Shown: piece after piece, positions 1 to 7,591 of the stretch
Layout of the letters: each line of letters opens with the position of its first letter
Numbering within the stretch: the first letter of the stretch is position 1
Assembly (NCBI GenBank): GCA_039934475.1
Contig: JBDTMC010000126.1
Span: 1 to 17,394, forward strand
DNA from: JBDTMC01 sp039934475
GTDB lineage: Bacteria > Acidobacteriota > Terriglobia > Bryobacterales > Bryobacteraceae
Length of the DNA stretch: 17,394 bases
Direction of reading: 5' to 3'
Made by a program: the position numbers and the translations under genes
Notes under the pieces: generated by a model
Seen by the model: the letters and a program-made list of their open reading frames with translations, nothing else
Told to the model about the DNA's origin: nothing
Databases searched by the model: none

Positions 1-1504
1 TTCCCGGCGCAATTTTTCCGCTGCGAAAAACTGCTTCAAAATCGCCCGGCGTCAGTTTGGCATTCTTCAGCGAGGCGATGTAGGGGAATTGGCGTTTCTG
101 CTCGCCTTGAATAGACCCTTGGCCCTCACGGGAATTGTCGCGAAGGCTGTCAGTGAACGGGATGGGCGTTCGGCCCAGGACCTTCCCGTTTTGCAGAATC
201 TCGAGGCTCAGTTTGGGCTGCGGTCCGTAGAGGTCCGGGTACATCACGAAGTAGATTTGCAGATTGAACGGTTCGCCGGGCTGGAAGACGGGGTTCAGCA
301 ACGGAGAGATCGCATTGCCGTCGTAGCTGAAGACCTGGTCGGCTTCGAAGCGGTCGACGGATCCGCTGAAGGGTCGGACGCAAACGGCGTCACTGACGTA
401 GAACCCGGGCAAGCCGTCGCCGGTGCGGAGAGGCTCGCGAACGCTGCCGGTCTTATTGGCGAGCAGGTCTTCCACTGTGGCTTCGAGAGTGTAGCGGCCG
501 CCCGGCAGCAGGACGTCACGCAGGTAATAGAGATTGCCCGCGCGACGAGCTTCCAGTTTGGCCAGGGGGCCGTGGATGGTGACTTCCTTGCGGGCGGTCC
601 AGACGGCGCGGCCATCTTTATTGCGGGCCACTTGGGTGACGCGCGCTTTGGCGGTGTAAGTTTGGGAGTTGTCGTCTTTGTCGAACTGCAGCCCGCTGAG
701 CGGGGATTCGACGAGGAACATGCCGCGGACTGGCCCGGTCCCGAGTTCTACGTTCGAGCCGCCTTCTGTTGTCGTGAGGTTGCCGGCAAAGGCGGTAGTG
801 TGACGCTCCACGCCATAGGACTGGGTTCCACGGGGCGAGACGCGAATGAAGCGCGTGAGGACTTTGATGTCTCTGGACTCGGGGGGCGGCGGCTCCGCAG
901 GCCGGGCGGGTGCCAGTGTGCGCGCCGGCGCGGCATTCAGCGCTGCCAGTAGTGTCCTGGCATTGCCGGCTATGGAGCCCTCGGTTTCCGCGATCAACGA
1001 TTTCAACGCCGCGCTGGTGGACTTGGCGCTGGGATCGGAGACATCCACCAACACGACGCGGACACCATTGGCGCGACAGAAGTCGCGGACTTGCTGAAGC
1101 GCTGTTTCAGCTTCTCCTGAGAGCGGCGGGTTTTGCACGACAGCGATGAGAAAGCGAGTGCCGGACATGCGGGCGGCGGCCTGCGCTGCTGCATCGAGTG
1201 CCGTGACGAAGAGCGCCGGGCTCGTTTCACGCGAATCGCGGGCTGTTTTCGAAGTGAGCTCGTCAATCTGCTTGCCGGGCATGGCAGAGGTGATTACCTG
1301 GCCCTCGACAACACCGGTTCCACGGATCTCCGCAGTACCGCCGGCCACGAACTTCGACAGGATGGAGGACAACAGATGGGCGCCGGAGCGGGCGTTCTCA
1401 GCACCGGCGGGTCCGAAGAGAATAACTGCAGACCGGTCGGCAGCGGTGGAGGACAAGGCCGCTGCCAGAAAAATAAGCAAAACGGGTGTAATGCGCCGGA
1501 GCAT
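1..1504 (-). CDS. VWFA-related secreted protein, acidobacterial type (C-terminus cut by window edge)
   Basis: The frame is open from an ATG at 1504 to the left edge, about 501 codons, with no stop in the window. Residues 1-22 form a Sec signal (MLRRITPVLLIFLAAALSS then an Ala-rich site). Residues 25-190 alternate strands and helices like a von Willebrand A domain, ending in a strand rich in Val before a helix (RVVLVDVSDPS). The position where the metal-binding DxSxS should sit reads G31-P-A-G-A, so the metal site looks lost. The C-terminal half carries the pattern I know from acidobacterial VWFA-related proteins (TIGR03436-like): a PGGRYTLEATVED segment, YVSDAVCVRPF, FNLQIYFVMYPD, then a final Ig-like stretch beginning IASLKNAKLTPGDFEAVF. 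Function is unknown; such proteins are thought to act outside the membrane. The 46 bp upstream separate it from the SDR on the same strand. The family call is fairly secure, the degenerate vWA reading less so. Confidence 0.72.
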   Translation of the reverse strand, partial: MLRRITPVLLIFLAAALSSTAADRSAVILFGPAGAENARSGAHLLSSILSKFVAGGTAEIRGTGVVEGQVITSAMPGKQIDELTSKTARDSRETSPALFVTALDAAAQAAARMSGTRFLIAVVQNPPLSGEAETALQQVRDFCRANGVRVVLVDVSDPSAKSTSAALKSLIAETEGSIAGNARTLLAALNAAPARTLAPARPAEPPPPESRDIKVLTRFIRVSPRGTQSYGVERHTTAFAGNLTTTEGGSNVELGTGPVRGMFLVESPLSGLQFDKDDNSQTYTAKARVTQVARNKDGRAVWTARKEVTIHGPLAKLEARRAGNLYYLRDVLLPGGRYTLEATVEDLLANKTGSVREPLRTGDGLPGFYVSDAVCVRPFSGSVDRFEADQVFSYDGNAISPLLNPVFQPGEPFNLQIYFVMYPDLYGPQPKLSLEILQNGKVLGRTPIPFTDSLRDNSREGQGSIQGEQKRQFPYIASLKNAKLTPGDFEAVFRSGKIAPG

Positions 1505-1550
1505 GCCTGAATGTATTGTCCTCTTTACGGCGCACCCGTGTAGAGAGCGG

Positions 1551-2261
1551 TTACAGCAGCGTCGGCATTACTTGCATTTCCGGTACTGCGACCCGCGGGT
1601 TTAACTTAGCCACGGCGAGGATGGCGTCGGCGACATCTTCGGGCTGTAAGGCCTTGGCGAGGGTGGCAGCGTCGGGTTTCACGGGGCGCTTTTCCAGAAT
1701 CTCGGTTTCTACCAAGCCCGGGCAAACCACACAAGTGCGGATTCCGTTTTCCTTCTCTTCCACACGAATGGCGTGCGCGAGGCCGAGGATGCCGCGTTTG
1801 GATGCCTGGTAAGCCGCGCCGGAGACGTCGGGAGTCAATCCGGAGATGGACGAGACGTAAATAAGATGGCCGGATTTGCGGGCGCGCATCGCAGGCAATA
1901 CGGCGCTGGTGGCGTAAAAAGCGCCGTTGAGGTTGGTGCCGATCATCATGTCCCAAATCGCCGGCGTGAGGCGCGTCAGCCAGCGGTCGGGTGTGTTCGT
2001 CCCGGTGGCGAAGACGAGGATGTCGATGGGACCCAGCTTTTCGATGGTGTGCGCAGCGAGCTTCTCCATGGCGGCCGGGTCAACCGCGTCGGCGGCGTAG
2101 ATATCGACACCAGTCTCGGCGCGAAGGGCGTTCAAGCGGTCCTCACGGCGCGCGGAGGCCATGACGCGGGCACCCTCGTTGGCAAAGAGAACGGCGGCAG
2201 CGCGGCCAATGCCGCTGGAGGCTCCGATGACGAGCACTACCTGATCTTTGAGTGAAACCAT
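1551..2261 (-). CDS. Short-chain dehydrogenase/reductase (SDR family, cytoplasmic)
   Basis: A 236-residue classical-size SDR, an NAD(P)-dependent oxidoreductase with a Rossmann fold. The cofactor loop is G13-ASSGI-G19. The active site is S138, Y151 and K155 (motif YQASK), with N110 as the fourth tetrad residue. The usual NNAG stretch after strand 4 is replaced by FATGTN at residues 84-89, which is atypical. R38/R39 after strand 2 favour NADP(H) by family rule. I chose ATG 2261 because it begins just before the first Rossmann strand and lies 13 bp after the upstream hydrolase stop; the frame can extend upstream to 2330, but that would overlap the hydrolase and add a non-conserved tail. There is no strong Shine-Dalgarno, so it is probably translated from the hydrolase message. 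The substrate cannot be read from the sequence. No signal peptide is present. Confidence 0.88.
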   Translation of the reverse strand: MVSLKDQVVLVIGASSGIGRAAAVLFANEGARVMASARREDRLNALRAETGVDIYAADAVDPAAMEKLAAHTIEKLGPIDILVFATGTNTPDRWLTRLTPAIWDMMIGTNLNGAFYATSAVLPAMRARKSGHLIYVSSISGLTPDVSGAAYQASKRGILGLAHAIRVEEKENGIRTCVVCPGLVETEILEKRPVKPDAATLAKALQPEDVADAILAVAKLNPRVAVPEMQVMPTLL

Positions 2262-2274
2262 TTCTGTAGTGTAA

Positions 2275-3363
2275 CTACTTCTTTTCGGATGGCTTGTAGT
2301 CTGGCCAACCGTACTCGGCGGAGATGGCACGGAGGACCTCTTCGGCCAAGCGTCCGCCGGCGTCGGAGTTGGTCATCACCACCGCGCCCTGGCCGCGCTC
2401 CGCGTAACCGAAGAGCATGCACTGGAAGCCGGCGTTGGAACCACCGTGACTGAAGGACTGGCCGGCGCCACTGCCCTTGACGCCGATGCCGAGCCCGTAG
2501 TTGTTTTTGACCGCGGTCAACATCTGGGCGGTGGTCCCCGCGCTGAGGACTTTCCCCGGTTTTTCGAGGGCGAGAATGACACGAGCCAGATCGGAAGGCG
2601 TAGTCCACAGCCCGGCCGCGGCCATTTCCGGATAGACATGCGAGCGTCCTGGCACCATCGCGCCAGAACCGAGGTGACCGGCGGCAGCATCCGGGCGACG
2701 TGCTTCGGGCAGCGGTTGGCGGTAAGTGCTGCGCGACATGCCGAGCGGACCAAGGACGGTGCGCTCCATGAAATCGGGGAAGGGGACTCCGGTGGTTTCG
2801 ATGGCAAGCAACTGGGCGATGGTGAAACCGCCGCCGGAGTAGCGCCAAATGCTGCCCGGAGGCGTATCGACGCGGATGGCGTCTGTGTTGGCCGGCTTGG
2901 TCCCGTCGAGGATTTGCACCAGCGTCGGCAACGGCGCGCCGGCTTCGTAGCCAGGGAAGCCATGCACGGTCAAGCCAGCGGTGTGGCTGAGCAGACGCCG
3001 CAGGGTTACGTTCGTACCTTCCGGGAGTTTCCAGCCCTTGAGCCTCTTATTGACGTCTTCATCGAGCGAGAGTTTGCCCGCCTGCACCAAATGGAGCAGC
3101 GCCATGGAGGCCACGGGTTTACTGATGGAAGCCGCTTGAAACAAAGTCTCCGGCGTGGCTGGCTTGGCTTCGCCAACTGCGAGGACGCCCCACGCATGGG
3201 CCCACTCCAACTGTCCGTTGTTTACTACGGCTACGCTAACGGCGGGGACCTTGTAGGCCTTCATCGCCGGTTGAACGGCCTTCTCGACATGCGCGATGCG
3301 CTCCTGCACGGTTTGACCGAATACGGACGCGGCGAGCAATAGCAGGCAAAAGAGAAGTGGCAT
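2275..3363 (-). CDS. Exported serine hydrolase, class C beta-lactamase/esterase-like
   Basis: A 362-residue member of the beta-lactamase/D-alanyl-D-alanine carboxypeptidase/EstB-like superfamily (Pfam Beta-lactamase). A Sec signal spans residues 1-17 (LLFCLLLLAASVFG). The three active-site motifs are all present: S79-I-S-K82 (SxxK nucleophile and base), Y175-S-G (YxN-equivalent), and H306-G-G (KTG-equivalent, HxG form). LLSHTAGL at 124-131 and GLWTTPSDLA at 251-260 are further family landmarks. YSG with HGG is more typical of esterases and peptidases of this superfamily than of true AmpC, which has YSN and KTG, so antibiotic resistance should not be assumed. It is divergent from the esterase at 3433 and is followed after 13 bp by an SDR. 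The start ATG 3363 has no clear Shine-Dalgarno. Confidence 0.9.
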   Translation of the reverse strand: MPLLFCLLLLAASVFGQTVQERIAHVEKAVQPAMKAYKVPAVSVAVVNNGQLEWAHAWGVLAVGEAKPATPETLFQAASISKPVASMALLHLVQAGKLSLDEDVNKRLKGWKLPEGTNVTLRRLLSHTAGLTVHGFPGYEAGAPLPTLVQILDGTKPANTDAIRVDTPPGSIWRYSGGGFTIAQLLAIETTGVPFPDFMERTVLGPLGMSRSTYRQPLPEARRPDAAAGHLGSGAMVPGRSHVYPEMAAAGLWTTPSDLARVILALEKPGKVLSAGTTAQMLTAVKNNYGLGIGVKGSGAGQSFSHGGSNAGFQCMLFGYAERGQGAVVMTNSDAGGRLAEEVLRAISAEYGWPDYKPSEKK

Positions 3364-3432
3364 AACGGTTGGAAGCGTAACACGACTGAGGGTTGCCCGG
3401 AACGTCCCTGTTAGGGTACGTTGTCCTCACCG
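3364..3432. promoter_or_regulatory. Divergent intergenic region, presumed to hold two promoters
   Basis: This 69-bp gap separates two genes read outward (hydrolase left, esterase right), so transcription of both must begin in or near it. I could not find a convincing -35/-10 pair at proper spacing on either strand, and Shine-Dalgarno matches are weak for both starts (an AGGG lies at 3413-3416). The call rests on layout only. Confidence 0.35.
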
Positions 3433-4398
3433 ATGAAATCTTTGCCATTGCTGTTCTGTCTTTTCTGCGTCGCGTTCGCCCAGAAGCCGGGCTTCGACGC
3501 CTACTACAAGCTGGGCCCCGATTCGCTGGAGCAAGAGGGTGTCCCGAAGGGCGAGATTCGCGGGCCATTCACGTTGCCCAGCGAAGCGTATCCGGGCACG
3601 CAGCACACGTATTGGATCTATGTTCCGGCGCAATATGACGCCGCTGTCCCGGCCAGCCTGATGATCTTTCAAGATGGCCAGGCGTTTATGGCGAAGGAAG
3701 GTGATCTCCGCGCCCACAACGTAATGGACAATCTCATCTACCGGCGTGAGATCCCAGTGATGATTGCGGTGTTCATCAATCCGGGACGGAAGCCCGACCA
3801 GCCCGAGCCGAACCCGAAGGAATGGGGCGACAGGACCACCAACCGGCCCACTGAGTACAACTCGCTCGATGACCGCTACCCGCGGGTGATTGTCGATGAA
3901 CTGCTTCCGCTGCTGTACAAGGACTACAACATCTCGAAGGACCCCGAACAGCATGGCATCGGCGGCGCCAGCTCGGGCGCCATCGCCGCGTTTACTGTGG
4001 CCTGGGAACGGACGAACCAATTTCATAGGGTGTTGAGCATCGTCGGGAGTTTCACCGACATCCGCGGAGGCCACGCTTATCCCGACATCATCCGCAAAAG
4101 CGACAAGAAACCGATTCGCATCTTCCTGCAAGACGGCCGCAACGACAACCGCGCGTTGAACGACGACGGGACTTACAACGAGAAACGGGATTGGTTCCAT
4201 CAGAATGTCCGCATGGTGCGGGCGCTTACAGAGAAGGGCTATGAAGTGAACTATTCGTGGGGGATCGGGGTGCATGGAACCAAGCAGGGCGGCGCGATGC
4301 TACCGGAAATGATGCGATGGTTGTGGCGCGATCAGCCGGTGTCCACGGATCCGCACGATATGGTGGAACGCTCATTCCGTGAGGCGTCGAAGAAGTGA
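3433..4398 (+). CDS. Exported Fes-type alpha/beta-hydrolase (putative esterase family)
   Basis: A 321-residue alpha/beta-hydrolase of the Pfam Esterase group (enterochelin esterase, esterase D, antigen 85 relatives). A Sec signal covers residues 1-17 (SLPLLFCLFCVAFAQ). The fold signature is YWIYVPAQYD at 60-69 followed by LMIFQDGQAF. The nucleophile elbow is G178-A-S180-S-G182 (GxSxG). The probable acid is D238 in FLQDGRND, and the probable base is H284 in GVHGTKQGG. Homologues cleave ester bonds in siderophores or in polysaccharide side groups (feruloyl, acetyl); the substrate here is not decided by the sequence. I chose ATG 3433 over the in-frame TTG at 3421 because it gives a clean signal peptide. 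The stop overlaps the next gene by four bases, so the two are translationally coupled. Confidence 0.88.
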   Translation: MKSLPLLFCLFCVAFAQKPGFDAYYKLGPDSLEQEGVPKGEIRGPFTLPSEAYPGTQHTYWIYVPAQYDAAVPASLMIFQDGQAFMAKEGDLRAHNVMDNLIYRREIPVMIAVFINPGRKPDQPEPNPKEWGDRTTNRPTEYNSLDDRYPRVIVDELLPLLYKDYNISKDPEQHGIGGASSGAIAAFTVAWERTNQFHRVLSIVGSFTDIRGGHAYPDIIRKSDKKPIRIFLQDGRNDNRALNDDGTYNEKRDWFHQNVRMVRALTEKGYEVNYSWGIGVHGTKQGGAMLPEMMRWLWRDQPVSTDPHDMVERSFREASKK

Positions 4399-5321
4399 CG
4401 CCACGGTGGATGACGGAGGAGGATGTACGCGCGTCGCTCAATCCGGTGGCATTGATCGATGCAATGGAAGAGGCGCTGGGTGCGTTTTCAGCGGGAGAAG
4501 TGGCGCATCCGGTGCGAACTGCAATTGAGACGGGCCAGCGCTCGTTCTTTGCCTCGATGCCGGCGTTCTATGAACGGCGTGGGATTCTTGGGGCGAAGCT
4601 GGTGACAATCACTCCGGAGAATGCCGCGCGGGGTTTGCACACGCACATGGCTGCTATCTCGCTCTTCGATGCGAAGACGGGGGAGTTGCTGGCGGTGATG
4701 GACGGCAGGTATATCACGGAAGTGCGGACGGCCGCGGTGTCGGCAGTGTCGGTTCGGCACCTGGCCCGCACGGATGCGCAGACGCTGGCGATTCTGGGCT
4801 CCGGTGTGCAAGCTCGCAGCCATGCCGCCTTGCTGCCCGGGTTCCGGAGCATCCGGGCTTGGAGTCCGACGAAGGTAAACCTGGATTCATTCGCCGCCGA
4901 GGCAGGGGCAGAGGCGATGGCGACCGCGGAAGAGGCAGTGCGCGGGGCTGACGTGGTCGTGGTGGCGACGAATGCCGTGACGCCTGCGATTCTTAATGAA
5001 TGGGTGGAGCCGGGCACGCATGTGATCGCGATGGGGGCGTGCCGGCCCAACCAGCGTGAAGTGGACCCAGCGTTGACCGCACGGGCGCGTTTGATTGTCG
5101 ATTCGCGGGATGCCGCGCTGCGAGAATCGGGTGACATCGTCATGTCCATCCGCGAAGGCTATTTCACCGAAGCGCATGTGGTTGCGGAGTTGGGCGAAGT
5201 GGTGCGCGGCTTGAAGCCGGGACGAACGTCAGATAAAGAAGTGACACTGTTCAAGTCACTGGGCCTGGCGATTGAGGACCTGGTGGCCGCAGAAATCGCG
5301 TACCGCAATTTCAGCGCTTGA
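4395..5321 (+). CDS. Ornithine cyclodeaminase/mu-crystallin family enzyme
   Basis: A 308-residue cytoplasmic NAD(P)-dependent enzyme of Pfam OCD_Mu_crystall. Family landmarks: R41 (HPVRT), K68 (GAKLV, substrate carboxylate), R111 in TEVRTAAVSAV, the Rossmann loop G135-S-G-V-Q-A140, the acid D224 in REVD, and the C-terminal VTLFKSLGLAIEDL at 283-296. Members include ornithine cyclodeaminase, alanine dehydrogenase, pyrroline-2-carboxylate/ketimine reductase and amino-acid synthases such as SbnB; I cannot choose among them, though the absence of other ornithine genes argues against a confident OCD name. The start GTG 4395 overlaps the esterase stop (GTGA), with GAGG ten bases upstream; ATG 4410 is the alternative, but nothing SD-like is well placed for it. 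The 3' end overlaps the convergent lipoprotein gene by 11 bases. Confidence 0.88.
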   Translation: MTPRWMTEEDVRASLNPVALIDAMEEALGAFSAGEVAHPVRTAIETGQRSFFASMPAFYERRGILGAKLVTITPENAARGLHTHMAAISLFDAKTGELLAVMDGRYITEVRTAAVSAVSVRHLARTDAQTLAILGSGVQARSHAALLPGFRSIRAWSPTKVNLDSFAAEAGAEAMATAEEAVRGADVVVVATNAVTPAILNEWVEPGTHVIAMGACRPNQREVDPALTARARLIVDSRDAALRESGDIVMSIREGYFTEAHVVAELGEVVRGLKPGRTSDKEVTLFKSLGLAIEDLVAAEIAYRNFSA

Positions 5322-5664
5322 GCGGGTGGAACTCACCCGTTGGGGAGCCCTGGTCCGTAGTCATGGAACCGTCTGTTCTGGAGATACGGACGGAGAATAA
5401 GCGGGGCGAGACAGCGGGATCGCCGCCGCATTTAGCGTACTTGTGATTCTCTCGGACTTCCACTTCATAGGCATCCTTGAGAGTAGTGGCGTCAAAGCGG
5501 TAGGCGAGGCACTCGTCGGCAAGCCCGGTCAGGCGATTCGCACGGATTGCCTGGCTAACGGCCAGTACGGTTGTATCTTCGTTGACTGGCACTGCGGGCG
5601 GCTTGGAGCACGCGGCGAGAAGCAACGCCAGGGCCAAGGACAACAGCGGCTTACGCGGCGTCAT
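5311..5664 (-). CDS. Small lipoprotein, possible partner or inhibitor of the upstream peptidoglycan hydrolase
   Basis: A 117-residue protein. Residues 4-19 are a basic n-region, a Leu/Ala core and the lipobox LLLAAC with C19 as the lipidation site, so the product is expected to be a membrane-anchored lipoprotein. The mature part holds two cysteines (DECLAYRFD and KYAKCGGDP, probably a disulfide) and the stretch CGGDPAVSPRLFSVRI. That stretch seems familiar to me from small uncharacterised proteobacterial lipoproteins, but I cannot name the family. I placed the start at ATG 5664, which overlaps the end of the hydrolase gene by 14 bases in another frame; the much longer frame up to 5862 lies inside that gene and lacks a signal. 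The tight coupling implies matched production of the two proteins. Inhibition of the hydrolase is my inference from layout only. Confidence 0.78.
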   Translation of the reverse strand: MTPRKPLLSLALALLLAACSKPPAVPVNEDTTVLAVSQAIRANRLTGLADECLAYRFDATTLKDAYEVEVRENHKYAKCGGDPAVSPRLFSVRISRTDGSMTTDQGSPTGEFHPLKR

Positions 5665-6376
5665 ACTGCGTGAGGTTAAATCCCTTGATGATGGCCGTGA
5701 CTTGCTGGGCGTAGTTCGGCGCAGTGGCGTAGCCTGCTTTGGCAACCTCTTCGATGAACCCGATGCCATCGTTGCTGAATGCGAATGCGGGCCGGTAACG
5801 CGGGTTTTCATTGAGAAAGCGGCCATAGTCGTCGGCAGAATCCTCATAGGAAGTGTAGGCACGGAAGGTGTCCTGAATATGGATCACCTGGCCATTGATC
5901 ACTTCCCTGGTGCCGAACGTGGCAGCATCGCCGGATGGCGAGCGTCCCTTAATTCCAAAGTAGGCGTTCCGGATGACATGCTGACCCCAACCGGATTCCA
6001 GCGCGGACTGGCCAAGAATCACCGATACGGGGACGCTCCACTTCTTGCTCACGGCCTGAGCGGCGGGCAGCGCCATGGATAGGAACGCGACAACGTTAGC
6101 GGGCAATTGACGCCGCGGCGTTGGGGCAGCAGCGGCCAGCGCCTGCCAAGTGGGGCTACCGGGCGCTACGATTCCCTCGGGCGCGGAGAGTGCAAGAACG
6201 CGGGACTGAAACAGTTTGATCGCGGCTTCGGTTTTCGCCCCGAAATCACCGTCTTCCTTCAGGGGAAGAAGCGGCGACAACTGCGCGAGATGCTGATTGA
6301 GGAGTTTCTGGATGCAGGTAACATCCGCCTCACTATTTGGCTGATTTGCTCCGACGCGTCCGGTGATGGCATTCAT
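5651..6376 (-). CDS. Peptidoglycan-binding and glucosaminidase (GH73-like) hydrolase without signal peptide
   Basis: A 241-residue two-domain cell-wall hydrolase. Residues 1-80 form a PG_binding_1 domain: a GRVGANQPNSEADV opening, then IQKLLN, the DGDFG core at 42-46 and T49...F56-Q57. Residues 95-235 form a glucosaminidase (FlgJ/LytG-type, GH73) domain with the likely catalytic E127 in QSALESGWG, then NAYFGIKG and a Tyr/Asp-rich segment (YTSYEDSADDYGRFL). Such enzymes cut the N-acetylglucosaminyl bond of the glycan strand. There is no N-terminal signal, unlike housekeeping autolysins; the order PG-binding first and lytic domain second is seen in phage endolysins and in secretion-system effectors. 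The start ATG 6376 is supported by TGGAGA at 6381-6386. It lies 12 bp after the cytochrome/monooxygenase gene and overlaps the lipoprotein gene. Confidence 0.87.
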   Translation of the reverse strand: MNAITGRVGANQPNSEADVTCIQKLLNQHLAQLSPLLPLKEDGDFGAKTEAAIKLFQSRVLALSAPEGIVAPGSPTWQALAAAAPTPRRQLPANVVAFLSMALPAAQAVSKKWSVPVSVILGQSALESGWGQHVIRNAYFGIKGRSPSGDAATFGTREVINGQVIHIQDTFRAYTSYEDSADDYGRFLNENPRYRPAFAFSNDGIGFIEEVAKAGYATAPNYAQQVTAIIKGFNLTQYDAA

Positions 6377-6388
6377 CGTATCTCCACA

Positions 6389-7591
6389 CTAGCGCACGAA
6401 GAAGGATGTCTTGTCGACGTCAACCGGAACGGCCACATCGAAGAAGCCGACCATCATCTCATCGCGGCTCTGTTCGCCATAGCCAACCTCCTCGGCGGGA
6501 TCGGGATTGCGGGGGTTGTTCGGGGAGTTGTCGTACCAGGCGGTACACATCAGCCGCGCCCCCTTCTTCAGCAGTCGCGGCACTGCGAGGCGATAATCCA
6601 GTTGCCAGCTGAAGTTGTAGGGCGCCACTCGCAACAGCGTGTCGATGTGCCCACCGGCTTCGACGAGAGCGTATTCAAAGGCCTTCCCACGCAAATGCAT
6701 GTGCGGGAACATAGAGAGCAGGAGCGCATTGTTGGGCAGAGTTCCGGAGACAGACACGCGATAGTTGGCATCGCCCGGTGGGATGTGGAAGCTTGTCGTC
6801 GCCAGTTGGAGAGTGAGGACTCGATTCTCCGGAGGCGCCTTGGCCCAGACGATACCGACGGACGTGCGATCGTCCACGACGCGCCCGCTAGGCGTGTAGT
6901 GCATCTGGAGCACCAGGTCGGAGCCGGCCGAAACCTTCTTCGCCATGCCGGGCAGGCACTTCATGGGCGGTTGACCGGGAGCGTAGACGGCGAGGATGTC
7001 GCTGCGGGTTACGCCGGGCTGGACGAAGGGTTTGCCTTTCGGAGCGTCACGCAGCCATTCACTGCCCGGCTCGCGAATGTAGGCCACGACGTGATGCACA
7101 ACGCCGCGCGCGCCCGGTCGAATCTCCACCGATTGTGCCCAACGATCTTCGTTCAGGTTCAAAGGCAGGATGATGAACTGGTAGTCGAGTTCCTCCTTCG
7201 CTGGGACATGCACGGGCTGGGGCATTCGAACCACCACGTCGGGTACGCCGATGTTCCAACCGTTAGGCCAGGTGACGGGCCGCGCCTTGGCGGCATCGCC
7301 CGGCGCGGCGCCGGTGGACGTCCAACGATCAATCACGTCGATCTCTTCGGGCGAGAGGTGCGCGTCATTGGAGAAGGGCTGCGACGCGGCGGCAGCGAAC
7401 CAAGGGGGCATCTTCTTCGCCAGCACGGCCTGCCGCATCGCCCGAGCCCACGGGCGCGCCTGCTGATAGGTCAATAGTGACATCGGCGCAATCTCGCCAG
7501 GCCTGTGGCACGACTGGCAGCGGCGCTGCAGTATTGGCAAGACATCGCCGTAGAATGTGACTGCCGCCAATGCGGCCGTTGCCAGCATCAC
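6389..7591 (-). CDS. Cytochrome c fused to a PHM-like type II copper monooxygenase
   Basis: A 400-residue fusion. Residues 12-95 are a small cytochrome c: haem motif C25-Q-S-C28-H29 and a probable Met ligand M61 in KKMPPW. Residues 115-395 match the copper type II ascorbate-dependent monooxygenase fold (peptidylglycine hydroxylase, dopamine beta-hydroxylase). All copper ligands can be placed: H166-H167 and H231 (first copper), H297-x-H299 (FPHMHLRG) and M379 in SRDEMM (second copper). Haem and copper imply periplasmic action, perhaps with the cytochrome supplying electrons. Start: GTG 7591, which overlaps the sulfatase stop (GTGA) and has GGGAG about 10 bases upstream; ATG 7588 follows at once. 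The N-terminus MMLATAALAAV is hydrophobic but short and lacks basic residues, so the export signal is weak. Related fusions are common in Acidobacteriota and Planctomycetes; the substrate is unknown. Confidence 0.88.
   Translation of the reverse strand: MMLATAALAAVTFYGDVLPILQRRCQSCHRPGEIAPMSLLTYQQARPWARAMRQAVLAKKMPPWFAAAASQPFSNDAHLSPEEIDVIDRWTSTGAAPGDAAKARPVTWPNGWNIGVPDVVVRMPQPVHVPAKEELDYQFIILPLNLNEDRWAQSVEIRPGARGVVHHVVAYIREPGSEWLRDAPKGKPFVQPGVTRSDILAVYAPGQPPMKCLPGMAKKVSAGSDLVLQMHYTPSGRVVDDRTSVGIVWAKAPPENRVLTLQLATTSFHIPPGDANYRVSVSGTLPNNALLLSMFPHMHLRGKAFEYALVEAGGHIDTLLRVAPYNFSWQLDYRLAVPRLLKKGARLMCTAWYDNSPNNPRNPDPAEEVGYGEQSRDEMMVGFFDVAVPVDVDKTSFFVR

Noticed and set aside
2446..3342. Plus-strand frame of 298 codons
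   Set aside because: Antisense to the beta-lactamase-like gene, whose active-site motifs are all present on the other strand.
2275..3363. A true class C beta-lactamase (resistance gene)
   Set aside because: The YSG and HGG motifs fit the esterase/peptidase members of the superfamily better than AmpC's YSN and KTG.
5311..6376. Prophage lysis cassette
   Set aside because: No holin, spanin or structural phage gene is nearby, the lipoprotein is longer than Rz1-type spanins and not proline-rich, and the neighbours are ordinary chromosomal genes.
6107..7477. Long plus-strand reading frame (456 codons)
   Set aside because: It runs antisense across the peptidoglycan hydrolase and copper monooxygenase genes, has no domain, and its composition is that of a GC-rich shadow frame.
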